Source: Actinacidiphila oryziradicis (GTDB lineage Bacteria > Actinomycetota > Actinomycetes > Streptomycetales > Streptomycetaceae). Taken from it: a DNA stretch of 64,000 nucleotides. Under the pieces are notes generated by a model. It worked only from the letters and a program-made list of their open reading frames with translations, ran no database searches and had not been told where the DNA came from. The translations under genes were made by a program, and so were the position numbers. Positions 63,311 through 64,000 of this stretch are shown here, in pieces (position 1 is the first letter of the stretch; the number at the start of each line of letters is the position of its first letter). The stretch spans positions 1 through 64,000 of the forward strand of contig NZ_SUMC01000012.1 in assembly GCF_005047355.1 (NCBI RefSeq), given 5' to 3'.

Positions 63311-64000
63311 CTAGGCGTACGGGCCGCCCGCCCTGGCGGTGAGGCGGACGGTCGATGCCAGTTGGACGCGTACGCCGGTACGCATTTCCAGGAACTCGTG
63401 CAGGGGCTCACCCGTGCGGGACCAGGGGAAGCTGGTGGCGTGGATGCCGATGGCGCGGAACTGGTCGAGGGCTTCGGGCCAGCGCTTGCGGAGGATCAGT
63501 ACCTGGGTGAGGACGTTGCGTACTTCGGCGGGCTCGCGGTCGCCGCGTTCGTGCCAGGCGGAGAGCTGGAGGGCGCGGTCGACGGCGTCGTCGATGTACG
63601 AGTCGGCGCCGCGGCCGCCGCTGAGCAGATACTCGTAGGAGGCGATCAGCGGCAGGGCGTTCACCAGGGAGCCGGGCAGGACCCGCTCGGCGGCGTCCTC
63701 GGCGAAGGCGAGGTACTCCTCGGGCGGACTGGCGGGGTCCTCGCGCAGGAAGCGCAGGGCGCTGACGTGGCAGCCGTAGTGGTGCGGGGAGCGGGCGACG
63801 GCCTGGGCCCAGAGGGCGTCGAACTCCTCGCGCGGGGCACGCAGGCCGCGGGCGCGGGTGAGGGCGATCCGCCACGGGACCGGGTCTCCGGGGGCGGCCT
63901 CGGCGGCGGTGCGGACCTGCGGGCCGGCGTCGTGCAGGCGGGCGACGTGTCCGCGGCCCGTGCGCCAGGCGCCGCGTACGGCGATCTCGGCGTGCAGCAG
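63311..64000 (-). CDS. TPR-like helical protein, N-terminus cut by window end
   Basis: The frame is open from the stop at 63311 to the window end, giving 229 residues without the true start. It is helical with repeated Ala/Leu spacing, for example PHHYGCHVSALRFLREDPAS, PPEEYLAFAEDAAERVLPGS and VLTQVLILRKRWPEALDQFR, the last being TPR-like. The C-terminus LASTVRLTARAGGPYA ends it. No enzyme motif is seen. The 108 bases separating it from the LON gene, which lies downstream of it on the same strand, hold nested GGCC/CCGG inverted repeats but no clear promoter. Confidence 0.7.
   Translation of the reverse strand: MLHAEIAVRGAWRTGRGHVARLHDAGPQVRTAAEAAPGDPVPWRIALTRARGLRAPREEFDALWAQAVARSPHHYGCHVSALRFLREDPASPPEEYLAFAEDAAERVLPGSLVNALPLIASYEYLLSGGRGADSYIDDAVDRALQLSAWHERGDREPAEVRNVLTQVLILRKRWPEALDQFRAIGIHATSFPWSRTGEPLHEFLEMRTGVRVQLASTVRLTARAGGPYA

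Overview
This window is a high-GC actinobacterial chromosome segment, almost certainly Streptomyces or a close streptomycete relative. The evidence is the very high GC content with strong third-position GC, many GTG starts with ATGA/GTGA overlaps, a DivIVA/SepF-type division cluster lacking ftsA and murC, a T-box before ileS, a PASTA Ser/Thr kinase, and interspersed GC-rich palindromic repeats typical of this genus. No tRNA, rRNA, prophage, insertion sequence or CRISPR array was seen.

Left arm (1-21,100). A PASTA-domain Ser/Thr kinase (minus) is followed by a LysR regulator divergent from a small NTF2-like protein. A TPP-riboswitch-controlled thiO-thiS-thiG operon (minus) follows. Then come plus-strand genes: an FAD oxidoreductase, an Rv2175c-like DNA-binding protein, thiE, metF and a membrane protein with a Gln/Tyr-rich tail. 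A lone phytoene-desaturase-like enzyme and a TetR unit with a 28-bp operator-like inverted repeat are on the minus strand. A HEPN-family protein, a SAM methyltransferase and a DUF3040 membrane protein (plus) lead to a minus-strand MoxR / DUF58 / transglutaminase operon and a beta-carbonic anhydrase.

Centre (21,260-40,130). This is the cell wall and division (dcw) cluster: mraZ-rsmH-ftsL-(possible small ORF)-ftsI-murE-murF-mraY-murD-ftsW-murG-ftsQ-ftsZ-ylmD-ylmE-sepF-ylmG-divIVA. Most junctions are overlapping or nearly so. Promoter-like regions stand before mraZ (four GTGG boxes at exact 10-bp spacing) and before ftsZ (inverted repeats and a WhiA-like pentamer). A strong hairpin ends it after divIVA. 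Together these genes make lipid II, polymerise it at septa, and place growth at septum or tip.

Right arm (40,130-64,000). A T-box-controlled ileS (minus) stands opposite a TraR/DksA-type protein with an H1-like Lys/Ala tail, then lspA, an RluD-type pseudouridine synthase, a Na+/H+ antiporter, mscS (minus), a dienelactone hydrolase, a DsbA-like thioredoxin-fold protein, an unknown membrane protein, DUF2252, dnaE, an NYN-domain protein, an ABC exporter pair with DUF2567, a YbaK-type deacylase, a LON-domain protein and a TPR-like protein cut by the window end.

Most genes are core actinobacterial genes. The less expected features are: a 38-codon leader ORF in the tetR unit that may be the remnant of a lost ABC gene; a double-coupled 78-codon ORF between ftsL and ftsI; a DUF3040 gene whose frame runs through its own terminator hairpin; a near-perfect 57-bp duplication over the DUF2567 stop; a degenerate ~100-bp tandem duplication between divIVA and ileS; and related mosaic intergenic repeats, one flanked by 15-bp direct repeats. 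No convincing wholly new multi-gene system was found.
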